A DNA stretch of 64,000 bases. It comes from Staphylococcus schleiferi (lineage in GTDB: Bacteria; Bacillota; Bacilli; Staphylococcales; Staphylococcaceae). The notes under the pieces are model-generated. The model had not been told where the DNA came from and did not search any database. It worked only from the letters and a program-made list of their open reading frames with translations. Positions 50,994-61,122 of the stretch are shown here, piece after piece (within the stretch, counting starts at the first letter, position 1; each line of letters starts with the position of its first letter). Both the position numbers and the translations under genes were made by a program. The stretch covers positions 1,922,001 through 1,986,000 of the forward strand of contig NZ_LR962863.1 in assembly GCF_900458895.1 (NCBI RefSeq), written 5' to 3'.

Positions 50994-52196
50994 ATGAAGA
51001 AGAAAGTTGTTTTAGCATATTCAGGGGGATTAGATACGAGTGTCGCGGTTCAGTGGCTTATTGAACAGAGCTATGAAGTCGTCGCATGCTGTTTAGATGT
51101 CGGTGAAGGCAAAGACTTAGACCTTGTATATCAAAAAGCTTTAGACATGGGCGCTACTGAATCACATATCATCGATGCAACAAAAGAATTTGCAGAAGAA
51201 TATGTGAGTTATGCGATTAAAGGAAACTTAATGTATGAACAAACGTACCCACTTGTATCTGCATTGTCTCGTCCTCTTATTTCAAAGAAATTAGTTGAAA
51301 TCGCTCACGCAACTGATGCAAGTGCAATCGCACATGGTTGTACAGGTAAAGGAAACGATCAAGTTCGTTTTGAAGTTGCTATTAAAGCTTTAGACCCTAC
51401 TTTAAAAGTGATTGCACCTGTCCGTGAGTGGGGATGGAGTCGTGAAGAAGAAATTGATTATGCTAAAAAACATCAAATTCCAGTACCAATTGGAAAAGAA
51501 TCACCTTACTCTATTGATCAAAACTTATGGGGACGTAGTAATGAATGTGGTGTTTTAGAGGACCCTTACGTTGCACCTCCTAAAGATGCATATGATTTAA
51601 CAAAAGAGCTCGAAGATACACCGGACACACCTGAAGAAATATTGATTACTTTCAAAGAAGGGCTTCCAACTCATGTTAATGGCAAAAGTTATGTTCTTGA
51701 TGATTTAATCTTGTACTTAAATGATTTAGCTGGAAAACACGGTATTGGAAGAATTGACCATATTGAAAACCGTCTTGTAGGGATTAAATCTCGTGAAGTC
51801 TATGAAACACCTGGTGCGACAGTTATTCTTAATGCACATAAAAGTTTAGAAACCATTACTTTAACTAAAGATGTTGCACACTTTAAGCCTATTATTGAAA
51901 AGCAACTTGCTGAACAAGTGTATAATGGGCTGTGGTTCTCACCTTTAACAGACGCACTTAAATCATTTGTCGACCATACGCAAAAATATGTTACTGGTGA
52001 GGTACGTGTGAAATTATACAAAGGTCATGCGATTGTGAATGGTAGAAAATCTGAATACACATTATATAATGAAAAACTTGCAACTTATACAAAAGAAGAT
52101 GCATTCAACCAAGCTTCAGCTGAAGGGTTTATTGAACTTTACGGATTACCTACTCAAGTTAACGCAATGCTTCACGGGGGGTATGCGCATGAGTGA
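50994..52196 (+). CDS. argG: Argininosuccinate synthase
   Basis: Joins citrulline and aspartate with ATP. The 400-residue protein starts with the PP-loop [17 protein letters not shown] and has [13 protein letters not shown] and [21 protein letters not shown], all diagnostic. It ends YAHE with the stop overlapping the argH start (ATGAGTGA), so translation is coupled. AGAGGTG is 7 nt upstream of the ATG. Confidence 0.97.
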   Translation: MKKKVVLAYSGGLDTSVAVQWLIEQSYEVVACCLDVGEGKDLDLVYQKALDMGATESHIIDATKEFAEEYVSYAIKGNLMYEQTYPLVSALSRPLISKKLVEIAHATDASAIAHGCTGKGNDQVRFEVAIKALDPTLKVIAPVREWGWSREEEIDYAKKHQIPVPIGKESPYSIDQNLWGRSNECGVLEDPYVAPPKDAYDLTKELEDTPDTPEEILITFKEGLPTHVNGKSYVLDDLILYLNDLAGKHGIGRIDHIENRLVGIKSREVYETPGATVILNAHKSLETITLTKDVAHFKPIIEKQLAEQVYNGLWFSPLTDALKSFVDHTQKYVTGEVRVKLYKGHAIVNGRKSEYTLYNEKLATYTKEDAFNQASAEGFIELYGLPTQVNAMLHGGYAHE

Positions 52197-53574
52197 AAAA
52201 GCCTGGGGCGGTAGATTTGAAGAAAAACCAGAAGCGTGGGTCGATGCGTTTAATGCATCCATTCACTTCGATCAAACGTTAATTGATGAAGACATCCAAG
52301 GAAGTATTGCACATGCGACAATGCTTGCTCATCAAAAAATTATTACAACCGAAGAAAGCCAGGAAATTGTGCGTGCATTAAAATCGATTCAGCAAGACTT
52401 TCATAATGGAAAGATAGAATTTCAAGAGTCATTAGAAGATATTCACTTAAATATCGAACATGAATTAATTCAACGTATCGGTTCTACGGGCGGAAAATTA
52501 CATACAGGTCGTAGTAGAAATGATCAAGTCGCAACGGATATGCACTTATATACTAAAAAAGAAGTACAAATCATCATCGACATGATCCACTCATTTCAAC
52601 AGACGATTTTGGATCTCGCTGAAAAGCATGTTGATACCATTATGCCTGGTTATACACACTTACAGCGTGCGCAACCTATTTCTTTTGCACATCATATCAT
52701 GACCTATTTTTGGATGCTTGAAAGAGACCAATCACGCTTTCAAGATGCGCTTAAACGCATTGACATTTCACCTTTAGGGGCTGCTGCTTTAAGCGGTACT
52801 ACTTATCCGATTGATCGTCATGAAACACAAGAACTGCTGAACTTTAAATCTCTGTATGAAAATAGCATCGATGCGGTGAGTGACCGAGACTATATTGTCG
52901 AGACTTTGCATCACATCAACTTAACTATGGTCCATTTATCACGTTTAGCTGAAGAAATCATTTTCTGGTCTTCTGAAGAAGCTCAATTTATTACTTTATC
53001 TGATGCTTTTTCTACTGGGTCATCCATTATGCCACAAAAGAAAAATCCAGATATGGCTGAATTGATTCGCGGTAAAGTTGGACGTACAACGGGTCACCTT
53101 GTAAGTATGTTGGTAACATTAAAAGGCTTGCCTCTTGCTTATAATAAAGACATGCAAGAAGATAAAGAAGGTTTATTTGATGCAATTCTTACCTTAAAAG
53201 GGTCGTTACGTATTTTTGAAGGTATGCTATCGACAATGACAGTGAATGAGGAGCGCTTAAACACCACTGTAAAACAAGACTTCTCCAATGCCACTGAATT
53301 AGCTGACTATCTTGTTGTCAAAGGTGTCCCTTTTAGAGATGCACATGCGATTGTTGGAAAAATTGTATTGTGGTGTATTCAAAATAAGATGTATTTATTA
53401 GATGTACCGCTCGACATTTATCAATCGCACCACGAAAGCATTGAATCTGATATTTATCAATACTTACAGCCAGATGAAGCGGTAAAAAGAAGAACAAGCT
53501 ATGGCTCTACAGGCCAAGAAGCTGTTAAGCATCAACTCAAAGTTGCTCATCAGTGTTTAACTCAAAAGCAATAA
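52189..53574 (+). CDS. argH: Argininosuccinate lyase
   Basis: Releases fumarate from argininosuccinate to make arginine. The 461-residue protein has [39 protein letters not shown] and the superfamily signature [21 protein letters not shown] chose MSEKAWGG, with GGGGGG about 8 nt upstream, inside the end of argG. A terminator follows. The pair sits close to the ornithine/glutamate catabolic genes on the opposite strand, so synthesis and breakdown of arginine-related acids are neighbours. Confidence 0.97.
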   Translation: MSEKAWGGRFEEKPEAWVDAFNASIHFDQTLIDEDIQGSIAHATMLAHQKIITTEESQEIVRALKSIQQDFHNGKIEFQESLEDIHLNIEHELIQRIGSTGGKLHTGRSRNDQVATDMHLYTKKEVQIIIDMIHSFQQTILDLAEKHVDTIMPGYTHLQRAQPISFAHHIMTYFWMLERDQSRFQDALKRIDISPLGAAALSGTTYPIDRHETQELLNFKSLYENSIDAVSDRDYIVETLHHINLTMVHLSRLAEEIIFWSSEEAQFITLSDAFSTGSSIMPQKKNPDMAELIRGKVGRTTGHLVSMLVTLKGLPLAYNKDMQEDKEGLFDAILTLKGSLRIFEGMLSTMTVNEERLNTTVKQDFSNATELADYLVVKGVPFRDAHAIVGKIVLWCIQNKMYLLDVPLDIYQSHHESIESDIYQYLQPDEAVKRRTSYGSTGQEAVKHQLKVAHQCLTQKQ

Positions 53575-53581
53575 AAATATG

Positions 53582-53620
53582 CCAATGAGGTCTCATCTAT
53601 TGTGATCTCATTGGTTTTTT
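53582..53620 (+). terminator. Terminator of argGH
   Basis: CCAATGAG pairs with CTCATTGG, with inner GTC/GAT-type pairs, followed by TTTTTT. Confidence 0.85.
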
Positions 53621-53875
53621 ATGTAACAAACGAAACGTCAACATTTCAGGTTTCTAAAAAAGCTATGTAACCTATTCTAAATTTATATACTTTCTTACAA
53701 TTTTTGTTTGATACGGTACGAGATTGTCTGGGGCAAAGCATAAAAAGATGAATTTTACACTTTCCCATTTTATAATGATGATATTAATTATTTTTAAATT
53801 TTCAATTAAAAGTATTGTTTTTTCTTCCCTACTCCTTTAACTTGGAATTATACACATAGCGTAAGGAGGGTATTT

Positions 53876-54844
53876 ATGAAAAAAATAACGACGTATATCG
53901 CCACTACCACTTTAATGTCAGCAATGCTTTTAGGATCAGCTTCCTATACTGCTGAAGCAAGCACATCACCACAAGAGACGCCTCATCAAGCGAAAGCAAC
54001 CCCATTGTCTCCATCATTACATAATGTTTTAAACAAACCTCATGTCAATATCGGCCATCGTGGTGCGAGTGGCTATGCACCTGAACATACCTTTGCGTCT
54101 TATGATAAAAGCATCAAAGAAATGGGCGCTGATTACCTTGAGATTGACCTACAAATGACAAAAGACGGTCATCTTGTTGCGATGCATGATGAAACGGTCA
54201 ATAGAACTACCAATGGTAAAGGACGCGTTAATCAGTATACACTTAAAGCGCTAAAAAAATTAGATGCAGGCAGTTGGTTTAATAAAGCACATCCTAAATT
54301 ACAAAACCCGCAATATGTCGGCCAAAAGGTCCCTACTTTAGATAAAATATTTAAACGTTATGGCCACCATGCCAATTATTATATCGAAACAAAATCACCT
54401 AACGTTTATCCTGGTATGGAAGAAAAACTTCTAAAAAAATTGCATGAATATGGTTTAGACCATCAATGCCAATTGCGAAATGGAAAAGTTGTTATACAGT
54501 CTTTTTCATCAGACAGCTTGAAAAAAATACATCACCTCAATCCAAATGTCCCGCTGATTCAATTGTTAAATAAAGGACAACTAAAACATCATTATCAGCA
54601 GCAAGTAAACAACTGGCAAAGTTATGCAGTAGGTCTTGGTCCTGATTATAGAGATTTAAATGCTCAAAATACGAAAGCTTTACGACAAAAAGGTTTGTAC
54701 ATTCACCCATACACTGTTAATAATCGTCAAACGATGCAACGCTTAAATCATTATGGTGTGACAGGACTCTTTACGAACTACCCAGATGTCTATCGCGATG
54801 TAAATCAATCGACTACTACAAAACAGGTCAAACCTTCGTCATAA
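53876..54844 (+). CDS. glpQ: Secreted glycerophosphodiester phosphodiesterase GlpQ
   Basis: Cleaves glycerophosphodiesters to glycerol-3-phosphate and an alcohol outside the cell. The 322-residue precursor has a signal peptide (MKKITTYIATTTL...SYTAEA). The GDPD core follows: NIGHRGASGYAPEHT (catalytic His and metal ligands), YLEIDLQMTKDGHLVAMHDETVNRTTNG (read in parts) and IETKSP. The tail YPDVYRDVNQSTTTKQ is slightly longer than in S. aureus. AAGGAGG is upstream. Single gene ended by the strong terminator at 54954. The 300 bp before the start holds the argGH terminator and otherwise nothing clear. Confidence 0.94.
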   Translation: MKKITTYIATTTLMSAMLLGSASYTAEASTSPQETPHQAKATPLSPSLHNVLNKPHVNIGHRGASGYAPEHTFASYDKSIKEMGADYLEIDLQMTKDGHLVAMHDETVNRTTNGKGRVNQYTLKALKKLDAGSWFNKAHPKLQNPQYVGQKVPTLDKIFKRYGHHANYYIETKSPNVYPGMEEKLLKKLHEYGLDHQCQLRNGKVVIQSFSSDSLKKIHHLNPNVPLIQLLNKGQLKHHYQQQVNNWQSYAVGLGPDYRDLNAQNTKALRQKGLYIHPYTVNNRQTMQRLNHYGVTGLFTNYPDVYRDVNQSTTTKQVKPSS

Positions 54845-54953
54845 GTTAGGTCTCTCATCACTCCAAAAATAGCTAAGTCAGATTCGCTAACAAAAGATAA
54901 TGTCATCGTTATAGACTTTATACTTATTTTTTTAAATATGTAAAACCGAAAAG

Positions 54954-55003
54954 CACCCCTGAACATTTAGAGATTGGTGGCTCTATGTTCAGGGGTGTTT
55001 TTT
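54954..55003. terminator. Terminator downstream of glpQ
   Basis: CACCCCTGAACAT pairs perfectly with ATGTTCAGGGGTG, followed by TTTTTT; the other strand exits into GCTTTTCGG. Confidence 0.92.
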
Positions 55004-55125
55004 CGAACTTTATTGACGTCAAATACAACACAATGCTGTATGTTTATTTACTTTTTGCAATTGAAAATATCATGCTTAATACGGTTTTCAATCCAGTATT
55101 AAATCGTGAATTGATGCAGCTAATA

Positions 55126-56370
55126 TTATGCCCAACCGCGGTAACGTGCAGCTTCAGCGGTACGTTTAATTCCTACAATATAGGCTGCCAAACGCATATC
55201 GATTTTACGATTTTGAGATAAGTTATAAATCGTATCGAATGCATTCACTAATTTTTCACGTAATTTTTCGTTTACTTCTTCTTCAGTCCAGTAGTAACCT
55301 GTATTGTTTTGTACCCATTCAAAGTAAGAAACCGTTACGCCACCTGCACTTGCTAATACGTCAGGCACAAGTAATACACCACGATCTGTCAATATTTTAG
55401 TTGCAGATGGTGTTGTTGGACCATTTGCCGCTTCTACAACGATTTCAGCTTTAATATCAGCCGCGTTATCAGATGTGATTTGATTTGCAATTGCTGCAGG
55501 CACTAAAATATCACAATCTAATTCAAATAACTCTTTATTAGAAATTGTATCTTCAAATAAGTTTGTTACCGTACCAAAACTATCACGACGGTCTAATAAA
55601 TAATCAATGTCTAAACCTTCTGGATCGTGTAATGCACCATATGCATCAGAGATACCTACGATTTTAGCACCTTGATCATACAAGAATTTCGCTAAGAAGC
55701 TACCTGCATTACCAAAACCTTGAATGACAATACGTGAATCTTTGATTGTTTTACCACGACGTTTTGCAGCCTCTTCAATCGCGATAACAACACCTAATGC
55801 TGTTGAACGATCTCGACCTTGAGATCCCCCTAAAACAATCGGTTTCCCAGTGATAAATCCTGGAGAGTTAAAGGCATCCATTTGACTGTATTCGTCCATC
55901 ATCCACGCCATGATTTGTGAATTTGTAAATACATCTGGCGCTGGAATATCTTTTGTTGGTCCAACAATTTGTGAAATCGCACGAACATAGCCACGTGACA
56001 AGCGTTCTACCTCATGAATACTCATTTGACGTGGGTCGCAGACAATACCACCTTTACCCCCACCATATGGTAAATCTACAATGCCACATTTCAATGTCAT
56101 CCACATTGATAATGCCTTTACTTCTTCTTCATCTACATCAGGATGAAAGCGTACGCCCCCTTTAGTAGGTCCTACAGCATCGTTATGTTGTGCGCGATAA
56201 CCCGTAAAAGTTTTTACTGTACCGTCATCCATTTTGACTGGAATACGGACAGTTAAAAAACGTAAAGGTTCTTTAATTAATTCGTACATACCATCATCAA
56301 AACCCAGTTTATGCATTGCTTCTTTTATGATACCTTGCGTTGACGTCACTAAATTATTTTTTTCAGCCAT
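55126..56370 (-). CDS. gudB: NAD-dependent glutamate dehydrogenase
   Basis: Deaminates glutamate to 2-oxoglutarate and ammonia, feeding the TCA cycle. The 414-residue protein has the substrate segment GPTKGGVRFHPDVDEEEVKALSMWM (read in parts), the catalytic Lys in LPYGGGKGGI, DIPAPDVFTNSQIMAWM and the nucleotide fold VIQGFGNAGSFLAKFL. Length suits GudB/RocG. It lies 110 nt after rocD and has its own promoter with a near-perfect cre, so carbon catabolite repression by CcpA is expected. With rocD and rocA it completes the ornithine/proline-to-2-oxoglutarate route. Confidence 0.96.
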   Translation of the reverse strand: MAEKNNLVTSTQGIIKEAMHKLGFDDGMYELIKEPLRFLTVRIPVKMDDGTVKTFTGYRAQHNDAVGPTKGGVRFHPDVDEEEVKALSMWMTLKCGIVDLPYGGGKGGIVCDPRQMSIHEVERLSRGYVRAISQIVGPTKDIPAPDVFTNSQIMAWMMDEYSQMDAFNSPGFITGKPIVLGGSQGRDRSTALGVVIAIEEAAKRRGKTIKDSRIVIQGFGNAGSFLAKFLYDQGAKIVGISDAYGALHDPEGLDIDYLLDRRDSFGTVTNLFEDTISNKELFELDCDILVPAAIANQITSDNAADIKAEIVVEAANGPTTPSATKILTDRGVLLVPDVLASAGGVTVSYFEWVQNNTGYYWTEEEVNEKLREKLVNAFDTIYNLSQNRKIDMRLAAYIVGIKRTAEAARYRGWA

Positions 56371-56399
56371 GATCCATTTCGCCTCTTTTTCCTACTATA

Positions 56400-56415
56400 A
56401 TGTTTTCGTTTACAT
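56400..56415 (-). promoter_or_regulatory. CcpA cre site at the gudB promoter
   Basis: Minus strand ATGTAAACGAAAACAT fits the cre consensus WTGNAARCGNWWWCAW at every position. It lies directly downstream of a TACAAT -10 (56420-56425), covering the expected start point, 30-45 nt before gudB. This is a typical repressing position. Confidence 0.85.
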
Positions 56416-56479
56416 GAGTATTGTAACACAAGCAATTTTATTTTAAAGTTCTTTTCACTCTGCATGTTTAGGAGTCATT

Positions 56480-57679
56480 TTATCCCTCAGAAAACACTTT
56501 TTTCACTTTTTCAATGGCATAGTCCAATTCTTCCTTTGTAATTACTAATGGCGGTGCAAATCGAATCACTGTATCATGTGTTTCTTTACATAACAGTCCC
56601 TCTTCTTTAAGTCTTTCACAATACGGACGTGCATTTTCATGCAGTTCTATACCTATAAACAAGCCACGTCCTCGCACCTCTTTAATCGCTGGATGATTGA
56701 TTTCAAGTAATGCCTTTTTAAAGTATTCTCCCAACTCTAATGAACGACCTGGTAAGTCTTCATCAATAATCACATCAAGCGCAGCAATTGAAGCCGCACA
56801 AGCTAAAGGATTGCCTCCAAAAGTAGAACCATGTGAGCCTGGTGTAAAGACATCCAGTACTTCGCTATCAGCCAATACAACCGAAATCGGTAAAACACCG
56901 CCCCCTAATGCTTTACCTAAAATATAAATATCTGGTTTAACATTATCCCAGTCTGTCGCAAACAATTTACCAGTTCGCCCTAAACCTGCTTGAATTTCAT
57001 CAGCAATAAAAAGAACGTTATACTCATCACACAAGTCTCTAACTTCTTTTAAATAGCCTTCAGGCGGAATATTAATACCCGCTTCCCCTTGAATCGGTTC
57101 AATTAATACAGCTGCCGTGTTTTCATTGATTGCTGCTTTTAATTGCGCAATATTTCCAAATTCAACATTTTGAAAACCTTCTAAAAGTGGGCCATACCCG
57201 CGCTGATATTCTTTTTCTGATGATAAAGAAACTGGCGCCATTGTTCTACCATGGAAATTCCCTTCCATCGCAATAATCTCCGCTTCATTTGGCTTAATCC
57301 CTTTGACTTCATAAGCCCAACGTCGTGCAGCTTTCAATGCGGTTTCAACCGCTTCTGCACCGGTATTCATAGGTAATGCTTTTTCTTTACCTGATAATTG
57401 GCATATTTTTTCATACCATTCTCCTAAATTATCACTGTGAAATGCACGTGACACAAGTGTAACTTTATCGGCTTGTTCTTTTACTGCTTGAATAATTTTA
57501 GGATGTCTATGTCCTTGATTTACTGCTGAATATGCGGCTAGCATGTCCATATAGCGATGACCTTCAGGATCTTTAACCCAAACCCCTTCAGCTTCTGAGA
57601 TCACGATAGGTAAAGGAAGATAGTTGTGTGCACCATAATGGTTTGTTTTTTCGATAATTTTTTCAGATTTTGTATCCAT
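56480..57679 (-). CDS. rocD: Ornithine aminotransferase
   Basis: Transfers the delta-amino group of ornithine to 2-oxoglutarate, giving glutamate semialdehyde and glutamate. The 399-residue class III PLP enzyme has [35 protein letters not shown] and the PLP lysine in [19 protein letters not shown], then [17 protein letters not shown]. It sits between rocA (upstream) and gudB (downstream) on the same strand. The promoter region carries a pair of inverted 11-mers. Confidence 0.96.
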   Translation of the reverse strand: MDTKSEKIIEKTNHYGAHNYLPLPIVISEAEGVWVKDPEGHRYMDMLAAYSAVNQGHRHPKIIQAVKEQADKVTLVSRAFHSDNLGEWYEKICQLSGKEKALPMNTGAEAVETALKAARRWAYEVKGIKPNEAEIIAMEGNFHGRTMAPVSLSSEKEYQRGYGPLLEGFQNVEFGNIAQLKAAINENTAAVLIEPIQGEAGINIPPEGYLKEVRDLCDEYNVLFIADEIQAGLGRTGKLFATDWDNVKPDIYILGKALGGGVLPISVVLADSEVLDVFTPGSHGSTFGGNPLACAASIAALDVIIDEDLPGRSLELGEYFKKALLEINHPAIKEVRGRGLFIGIELHENARPYCERLKEEGLLCKETHDTVIRFAPPLVITKEELDYAIEKVKKVFSEG

Positions 57680-57722
57680 GCCGTCTACCCCTTTTCTGCA
57701 ATTCTGAAATTTTTTATATGAA

Positions 57723-57802
57723 AGTATAGGGTAAATCGATAAATATCATTCATGGCCTTTTCATATCTAAGGTTTGAACGTCTTTCTTAATGATTTACCC
57801 TA
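57723..57802 (-). promoter_or_regulatory. rocD promoter region with paired inverted 11-mers
   Basis: TAGGGTAAATC (57727-57737) and GATTTACCCTA (57792-57802) are perfect inverted copies with centres 65 bp apart, about six helical turns. The proximal copy overlaps a TATACT -10 (57723-57728). There is no T-run, so a regulator pair or loop is more likely than a rocA terminator. The binding protein is unknown. Confidence 0.5.
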
Positions 57803-57853
57803 CAGTTGATATGAACCTCTTTAGATTTCATACCATTGTTATTTAATTAAATA

Positions 57854-59398
57854 TTAGAGATGCTCTGAAACTGAACGACCTTGCATGTGTAAGACTAAAT
57901 AATCTGGTCCGCCTGCTTTAGAATCTGTACCTGACATTTTAAAGCCACCAAATGGTTGATAGCCAACAACCGCACCTGTACAACCACGGTTAAAGTACAA
58001 GTTACCGACCATGAAGTCACGTCGTGCTTGCTCTAGTTTCATACGGTTATTTGAGATGACACCACCTGTTAAGCCGTATTCTGTATCATTGGCAACTTGA
58101 ATCGCCTCATCAAAATCTTTTACTTTTGTAAAACCGACGACAGGTCCAAAAATTTCTTCTTGCATGATACGTGAATTAGGATCTAAATCAGCAATAATCG
58201 TTGGATAGACAAAGTTACCTTTTTCTTCATCTGTGTTACCACCTGTCACGATACGTCCTTCTTCTTTACCAATTTCGATATATTTTTTAATTTTATCTAA
58301 TGATTTTTGATCGATAACCGGTCCTACATAAGTGTCTGGTTCTGCAGCGTTACCTACTTTAATCTTTTCTGCTGCTTCTTTAACACGTTCTAACAGCTCA
58401 TCGTAAATATCTTGATGGGCAATGACACGAGAACATGCTGAACATTTTTGACCAGAGAATCCAAACGCGGAATAAACAATAGCATCTGTCGCAATTTGTA
58501 AGTCGGCTTCGTTATCAACTACAATGGCATCTTTACCACCCATTTCAGCAATAACACGTTTAATATGATTTTGTCCTTCTTGTATCACAGCTGCTTTTTG
58601 AATAATTTCTTTACCTACATTTTTAGAACCTGTGAATGAAATCAAGCCTACATCTTTATTTTCAATCAAGAAATCTCCAATCTCACTTGATGAACCAGGA
58701 ATCCAGTTAACTACCCCTTTTGGTAAACCTGCTTCTTCAAGAACTTCCATAAATTTATAGGAGATAATAGGTGTATTGGATGAAGGCTTCAGCAATACGG
58801 TATTTCCAGTTACAATTGGCGCTGAAGTTGTCCCGGCCATAATAGCATATGCAAAATTCCATGGCGAAATCACGACACTGACACCCACTGGTAAATAGTC
58901 AAATTGATTGTATTCGCCTGGACGACTATGAACATGCTTACCATCTTTTAATTCAAGCATTTGTCGACCATAATATTCCATGAAGTCAATCGCTTCTGCT
59001 GTATCTGCATCTGCTTCTTTCCAAGGTTTACCGCCCTCTTTAGAGAGTAATGCAGAAAATTCGTGTTTACGTTTACGTGTAATCTCTGCAGCTCGGAATA
59101 AAATATTTGCACGTACTTTAGGATCTACAGTTCTCCACGTTTTGAACGCTTCTTTCGCTGCTTCTAACGCTTTCTCTGCATGCGCTTGTGACGCTTTAGA
59201 CACGTAACCGATTGTTTCTTCACGATTAGAAGGGTTGTAAACTCGTGTTTTTTCTTCTGTAAAAACACGTTCTCCTCCAATGATTAATGGATACTCTTTT
59301 CCAAGTTCACTTTCCACCTTTTCTAATGCTCGAAAATATGCCTCACGATTTTCCTCTTTAGTAAAATCTGTAAATGGTTCATGTTGATATGGAATCAT
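57854..59398 (-). CDS. rocA: L-glutamate gamma-semialdehyde (P5C) dehydrogenase
   Basis: Oxidises the product of RocD or of proline oxidation to glutamate with NAD+. The 514-residue aldehyde dehydrogenase has [30 protein letters not shown], the general base in [14 protein letters not shown] and the catalytic cysteine in [14 protein letters not shown]. It ends [18 protein letters not shown], typical of RocA/PruA. AGGAGG precedes the ATG. Transcription starts about 185 nt upstream at a promoter overlapped by a cre-like palindrome. Confidence 0.96.
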   Translation of the reverse strand: MIPYQHEPFTDFTKEENREAYFRALEKVESELGKEYPLIIGGERVFTEEKTRVYNPSNREETIGYVSKASQAHAEKALEAAKEAFKTWRTVDPKVRANILFRAAEITRKRKHEFSALLSKEGGKPWKEADADTAEAIDFMEYYGRQMLELKDGKHVHSRPGEYNQFDYLPVGVSVVISPWNFAYAIMAGTTSAPIVTGNTVLLKPSSNTPIISYKFMEVLEEAGLPKGVVNWIPGSSSEIGDFLIENKDVGLISFTGSKNVGKEIIQKAAVIQEGQNHIKRVIAEMGGKDAIVVDNEADLQIATDAIVYSAFGFSGQKCSACSRVIAHQDIYDELLERVKEAAEKIKVGNAAEPDTYVGPVIDQKSLDKIKKYIEIGKEEGRIVTGGNTDEEKGNFVYPTIIADLDPNSRIMQEEIFGPVVGFTKVKDFDEAIQVANDTEYGLTGGVISNNRMKLEQARRDFMVGNLYFNRGCTGAVVGYQPFGGFKMSGTDSKAGGPDYLVLHMQGRSVSEHL

Positions 59399-59559
59399 TC
59401 AAAAATCCTCCTTTGTTTATTTTAGAAAGCCCTTACATATATCATGACATATGAAGTATCTGTTTGTAAAAGAAAATCTTTAACCAAACCATTCATAAAA
59501 AAACGATCACTTAATATCACTTTAAAAACACATCATCCAATGAACAGAGGCATGTTTTT

Positions 59560-59588
59560 AAGTAAATGTTAAGCGCTTTCATTTACTT
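59560..59588. promoter_or_regulatory. Cre-like site inside a 29-bp palindrome at the rocA start point
   Basis: AAGTAAATG (59560-59568) and CATTTACTT (59580-59588) are perfect inverted arms around a centre containing AAGCGCTT. On the minus strand TGAAAGCGCTTA matches a cre except at its far end. The site begins 2 bp downstream of the rocA -10, across the likely start point. Confidence 0.75.
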
Positions 59589-59590
59589 GC

Positions 59591-59620
59591 ATTATAGCGT
59601 GGATGAATCGTCATTTGCAA
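59591..59620 (-). promoter_or_regulatory. rocA sigma-A promoter
   Basis: Minus strand TTGCAA -35 (59615-59620) and consensus TATAAT -10 (59591-59596), 18 bp apart. The 5'-UTR of about 185 nt shows no further structure that I can name. Confidence 0.75.
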
Positions 59621-59825
59621 CTATCCGACATACAGTTCCAGTACCCTTACAAAGCTTCATGAATATGGCTTAACACATATCAAACATCGTTCAATATTTT
59701 ATTATTGAAGAGAGTGATGCGTATGAAATGACTAGAAAAAGTCAGTCTTGCACCGAATAGTTAGGATATTAGAAAAATGTATGCTATGATTAAAGTGTTA
59801 ATATCAATTCAATAAGGGGTTATGA

Positions 59826-60215
59826 ATGTTGAAAAGACAGTATCGTGTTGGACAACATGTCAAAGTGCGTGTGACTGGTATACAACCCTACGGCGCTTTC
59901 GTTGAGACCCCTGACAGTACTGAAGGACTTATTCATATATCCGAAATTATGGATGATTATGTGCATAATTTAAAAAAGCTTTTATCACCTGGTCAAATTG
60001 TGAAAGCAAAAATCATTTCCATTGATAGTAATGGAAAGCTAAATTTATCACTTAAAGATAATGATTACTTTAAAAATTATGAGCGTAGAAAAGGAAAATA
60101 TTCAGTATTGGATGAAATTCAGGAAACTGAGAAATATGGGTTTCAGACTTTAGAAGAACGCTTGCCTTATTGGGTGAAACAGTCAAAAAAAAGAATGCAA
60201 TATGAATCAAAATAA
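59826..60215 (+). CDS. S1-domain RNA-binding protein (general stress protein 13 / CvfD-like)
   Basis: A 129-residue cytosolic protein whose first 75 residues form an S1 RNA-binding fold: GQHVKVRVTGIQPYGAFVETPDSTEGLIHISEI (read in parts), then IVKAKIISIDSNGKLNLSLKD. The basic C-terminal half (YERRKGKYS, LPYWVKQSKKRMQ) has no known motif. Related proteins (GSP13/YugI, streptococcal CvfD) bind ribosomes or RNA and act in stress and post-transcriptional control. AAGGGG is about 8 nt upstream of the ATG. A terminator hairpin follows at 60220. Confidence 0.85.
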   Translation: MLKRQYRVGQHVKVRVTGIQPYGAFVETPDSTEGLIHISEIMDDYVHNLKKLLSPGQIVKAKIISIDSNGKLNLSLKDNDYFKNYERRKGKYSVLDEIQETEKYGFQTLEERLPYWVKQSKKRMQYESK

Positions 60216-60219
60216 TCAA

Positions 60220-60257
60220 AAACCGATGTATAAGCGAGACTTGTATATCGGTTTTCT
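60220..60257 (+). terminator. Terminator downstream of the S1-domain gene
   Basis: AAAACCGATGTATA pairs with TGTATATCGGTTTT through 14 positions including G-U pairs; exit is TTTTC. The remaining 320 bp to the cold-shock gene is its leader and promoter region with no coding frame. Confidence 0.75.
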
Positions 60258-60555
60258 ATTGTTTTACCGCTTTGATTTATAAAAACCATTCGCCTGCACA
60301 TGTCACACTATTAGCTTTACGTATACGCTTATCTTTTAAATGCATGTTGGTGGATTTATGTTCAATTTTAAGGCCATTTTCCATAGATATACTTAATTTC
60401 TTAACCTCTATTTTCAAACTCAAAAAAATAAAAGCTTTACTTTATTGATAACTACGTGTATAGTTAATCTCACGTAATAAAAGATCTTGAATTTAATTGT
60501 AGTGTATTTTTTAGAATATCCTCTTTTTTAATCAATCAATTTATTGCAAATATTT

Positions 60556-60574
60556 GTGCAAAAGCACTTGGAGG
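60556..60574 (+). promoter_or_regulatory. Hairpin abutting the cold-shock gene ribosome site
   Basis: GTGC-AAAA-GCAC (60556-60567) ends 2 nt before GGAGG (60570-60574). Such a hairpin could make translation temperature-dependent, as in other csp leaders. Short stem, so tentative. Confidence 0.4.
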
Positions 60575-60582
60575 TATTCTTT

Positions 60583-60783
60583 ATGAATAACGGTACAGTA
60601 AAATGGTTTAACTCAGAAAAAGGTTTCGGCTTCATTGAAAGAGAAAATGGAGACGACGTATTTGTACATTTCTCAGCAATCGTTGGAGATGGTTACAAAA
60701 GTTTAGAAGAAGGTCAAAGTGTTGACTTTGATATCGTTGAAGGCGAACGTGGCGCTCAAGCGGCGAACGTTGTTAAAATGTAA
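60583..60783 (+). CDS. Cold-shock protein (CspA family)
   Basis: A 66-residue single cold-shock domain that binds single-stranded RNA and DNA. RNP1 KGFGFIER and RNP2 VFVHFSAI are intact, with NGTVKWFN at the front and QAANVVKM at the end. I start at MNNGTVKW, with GGAGG 8 nt upstream; an upstream in-frame ATG lacks a site. S. aureus has three paralogues (CspA, CspB, CspC) and I cannot decide which this is. Strong terminator follows. Confidence 0.94.
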   Translation: MNNGTVKWFNSEKGFGFIERENGDDVFVHFSAIVGDGYKSLEEGQSVDFDIVEGERGAQAANVVKM

Positions 60784-60803
60784 TTTAAACCTTTATATAT
60801 AGA

Positions 60804-60836
60804 AGAGACGAGGCGTGACTTCCCCGTCTCTTTTTT
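60804..60836. terminator. Terminator between the cold-shock gene and fmdB
   Basis: AGAGACG pairs with CGTCTCT, with inner GG/CC pairs, followed by TTTTTT on the plus strand. Confidence 0.88.
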
Positions 60837-60855
60837 GTGTTATTTCATATTATTT

Positions 60856-61122
60856 TTAATGTCCTGCCATCCACGGTCGTGTAACTTGTGGTGATTGAGT
60901 GATTTTTTTAGGCAAATCTTCTTTTTTGACAAGACGCGGTTGTTGACCTTTTTCAATACGTTGTTTAACATTCGCATCCATCTTATACGTTTGAAAGGCG
61001 AGAAATTCTCGTTTGGCGATTTGCTGACACGACGGACATGACGCAGTTTCATGCTGCTCAGAAATGTGTTGCCGAATCGTAAAAGTACCACAGTTCGTAC
61101 ATGTATAAGAATAATTTGGCAT
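60856..61122 (-). CDS. FmdB-family zinc-ribbon protein
   Basis: An 88-residue protein with an N-terminal zinc ribbon (MPNYSYTCTNCG and CPSCQQ, four cysteines as two CxxC pairs), then a basic linker (VKQRIEKGQQPRLVKKEDLPKK). FmdB proteins accompany formamidase/acetamidase genes and are thought to be regulatory. Its start shares one base with the stop of the amidase gene (TAATG), so the two are translationally coupled. The C-terminal half has no known motif. Confidence 0.85.
   Translation of the reverse strand: MPNYSYTCTNCGTFTIRQHISEQHETASCPSCQQIAKREFLAFQTYKMDANVKQRIEKGQQPRLVKKEDLPKKITQSPQVTRPWMAGH

Noticed and set aside
53795..53812. CodY-like AATTTTCAATTAAAA upstream of glpQ
   Set aside because: The right half does not match (about 10 of 15) and there is no supporting placement.
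57699..57714. CodY-like AATTCTGAAATTTT upstream of rocD
   Set aside because: Only about 10 of 15 consensus positions match once the core is aligned.
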